A stretch of 27,025 bases of DNA from an uncultured Xanthobacteraceae bacterium (lineage in GTDB: Bacteria; Pseudomonadota; Alphaproteobacteria; Rhizobiales; Xanthobacteraceae). The stretch is from assembly GCA_955652925.1 (NCBI GenBank), contig CATPCO010000048.1:1-27025 (forward strand), written 5' to 3'. Below are positions 26,629-27,025 of this stretch, piece after piece. A program made the position numbers and the translations under genes. How positions within the stretch are numbered: position 1 is the first letter of the stretch; each line of letters opens with the position of its first letter. Below the pieces are notes generated by a model. It was not told the origin of the DNA. It searched no databases and was given only the letters and a program-made list of their open reading frames with translations.

Positions 26629-26757
26629 TCAATTCTGTAACCACTCACGCATCTCGTCCAGAAATCGGCGGGCGTCGCTCTCGTGCTGGAAGCCGACGAT
26701 GAAGTCGTCGGCGTAGCGCACGATCCTTTGAAGATGCGAAGGGCCTCGTTTTACCTC
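26629..26757 (-). pseudogene. Group II intron reverse transcriptase/maturase remnant
   Basis: On the minus strand an open frame reads RIVRYADDFIVGFQHE, then SDARRFLDEMREWLQN and stop (TGA at 26631-26629). YADD with the VGF and DARRFL follow-on is the catalytic core motif (domain 5) of bacterial group II intron reverse transcriptases, but only about 40 codons are left. A normal protein has 400 or more residues, with maturase and often endonuclease domains. Both ends are lost, and I cannot find a domain V sequence nearby, so it is a dead fragment. Confidence 0.75.
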
Positions 26758-26944
26758 AGCTCGAAACGCTGCTCCGGGAGCACTTGTTACGGCTCATATG
26801 ACCGCATAACGTTGAAGGATCGTCTCGTTGGCTTCGGGTGAGCCGCACAAAATAGCAGGTAGGACCTTGCATTTGTGCACTGCGGCAACCAATTGCCCCG
26901 TCAGCAGTTACTACGCACGACTCTAATGGATTTCATGGTACGTC

Positions 26945-27025
26945 ATGCTCAGCCTTCGGAAAACACTCGCAAGTCTGGCTCGCAACAAACGCAAATGGGA
27001 AACGCTCCTTGCCGCTGCGCGCGTC
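26945..27025 (+). CDS. N-terminal fragment of an unidentified protein (partial)
   Basis: From ATG 26945 the frame is open to the right edge for 27 codons: MLSLRKTLASLARN, then KRKWETLLAAARV. This basic amphipathic start is reminiscent of secreted short-chain PHA depolymerase/esterase proteins of Hyphomicrobiales, but 27 residues cannot prove it. No ribosome site is visible, and another ATG 11 bases earlier is in a different frame. The frame could be accidental. Confidence 0.35.
   Translation, partial: MLSLRKTLASLARNKRKWETLLAAARV

Noticed and set aside
26629..26757. An active retron or diversity-generating retroelement built on the YADD motif
   Set aside because: Only about 40 codons of reverse transcriptase remain, with no template/variable repeat pair or msr/msd-like RNA visible nearby.

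Overview
The window is GC-rich chromosomal DNA with the gene content and style of an alphaproteobacterium of the order Hyphomicrobiales, in the Bradyrhizobium/Xanthobacteraceae neighbourhood. The reasons are a DUF2865 and a DUF1036 secreted protein, a PobA and an L-2-hydroxyglutarate-oxidase-like enzyme, a Liv-type ABC operon with an FCD-type GntR regulator, PAS-GGDEF-EAL proteins with PAS_7-like repeats, and a palindromic repeat with GTAGCCCG arms. No rRNA, tRNA or CRISPR array was found. The assignment is by family recognition only; no database search was possible.

Left end (1-4066): the 3' end of an enoyl-CoA hydratase-like gene, palindromic repeats, a consensus CRP-type site in front of a small secreted protein with six symmetrically spaced cysteines, and a 1032-residue membrane-anchored triple-PAS GGDEF-EAL protein on the minus strand.

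Central catabolic region (4212-14015): nine minus-strand genes in one compact run. In transcription order they encode a Tat-type solute-binding protein, LivH, LivM, LivG, LivF, a membrane di-iron hydroxylase, a 62-residue two-helix membrane protein, a zinc alcohol dehydrogenase and an ABM-domain protein. Upstream lie a GntR/FCD regulator, a DUF6166 gene and a divergent MmgE/PrpD gene. The likely logic is uptake of a small organic compound, hydroxylation at the membrane and oxidation of the alcohol. A TGATATAT motif recurs at the GntR/PrpD promoter region, ahead of the binding-protein gene and ahead of the hydroxylase gene, suggesting one regulon. The MmgE/PrpD reading frame is shifted by one base near codon 19.

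Signalling and transport region (14254-22148): a soluble PAS-GGDEF-EAL paralogue of the first one, an ArsR-like regulator, a 689-residue protein that looks like a chromate transporter fused to a LysE-type exporter domain, the decayed and fused remains of an HlyD/ABC-2 exporter operon, a DUF1036 secreted protein, a small secreted protein and a sodium:proton antiporter-like carrier.

Right end (22117-27025): a Rid-family protein that lacks the catalytic arginine and has a basic tail, a DUF2865 secreted protein, and an overlapping pair of an LhgO-like flavoenzyme and PobA (4-hydroxybenzoate 3-hydroxylase). The last 1.2 kb is gene-poor, with a small cysteine-rich protein, hairpins, a remnant of a group II intron reverse transcriptase and the first 27 codons of a gene running off the window.

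Best candidates for something undescribed: the hydroxylase/ADH/Liv catabolic operon with its putative operator set, the ChrA-LysE fusion, and the six-cysteine secreted protein.
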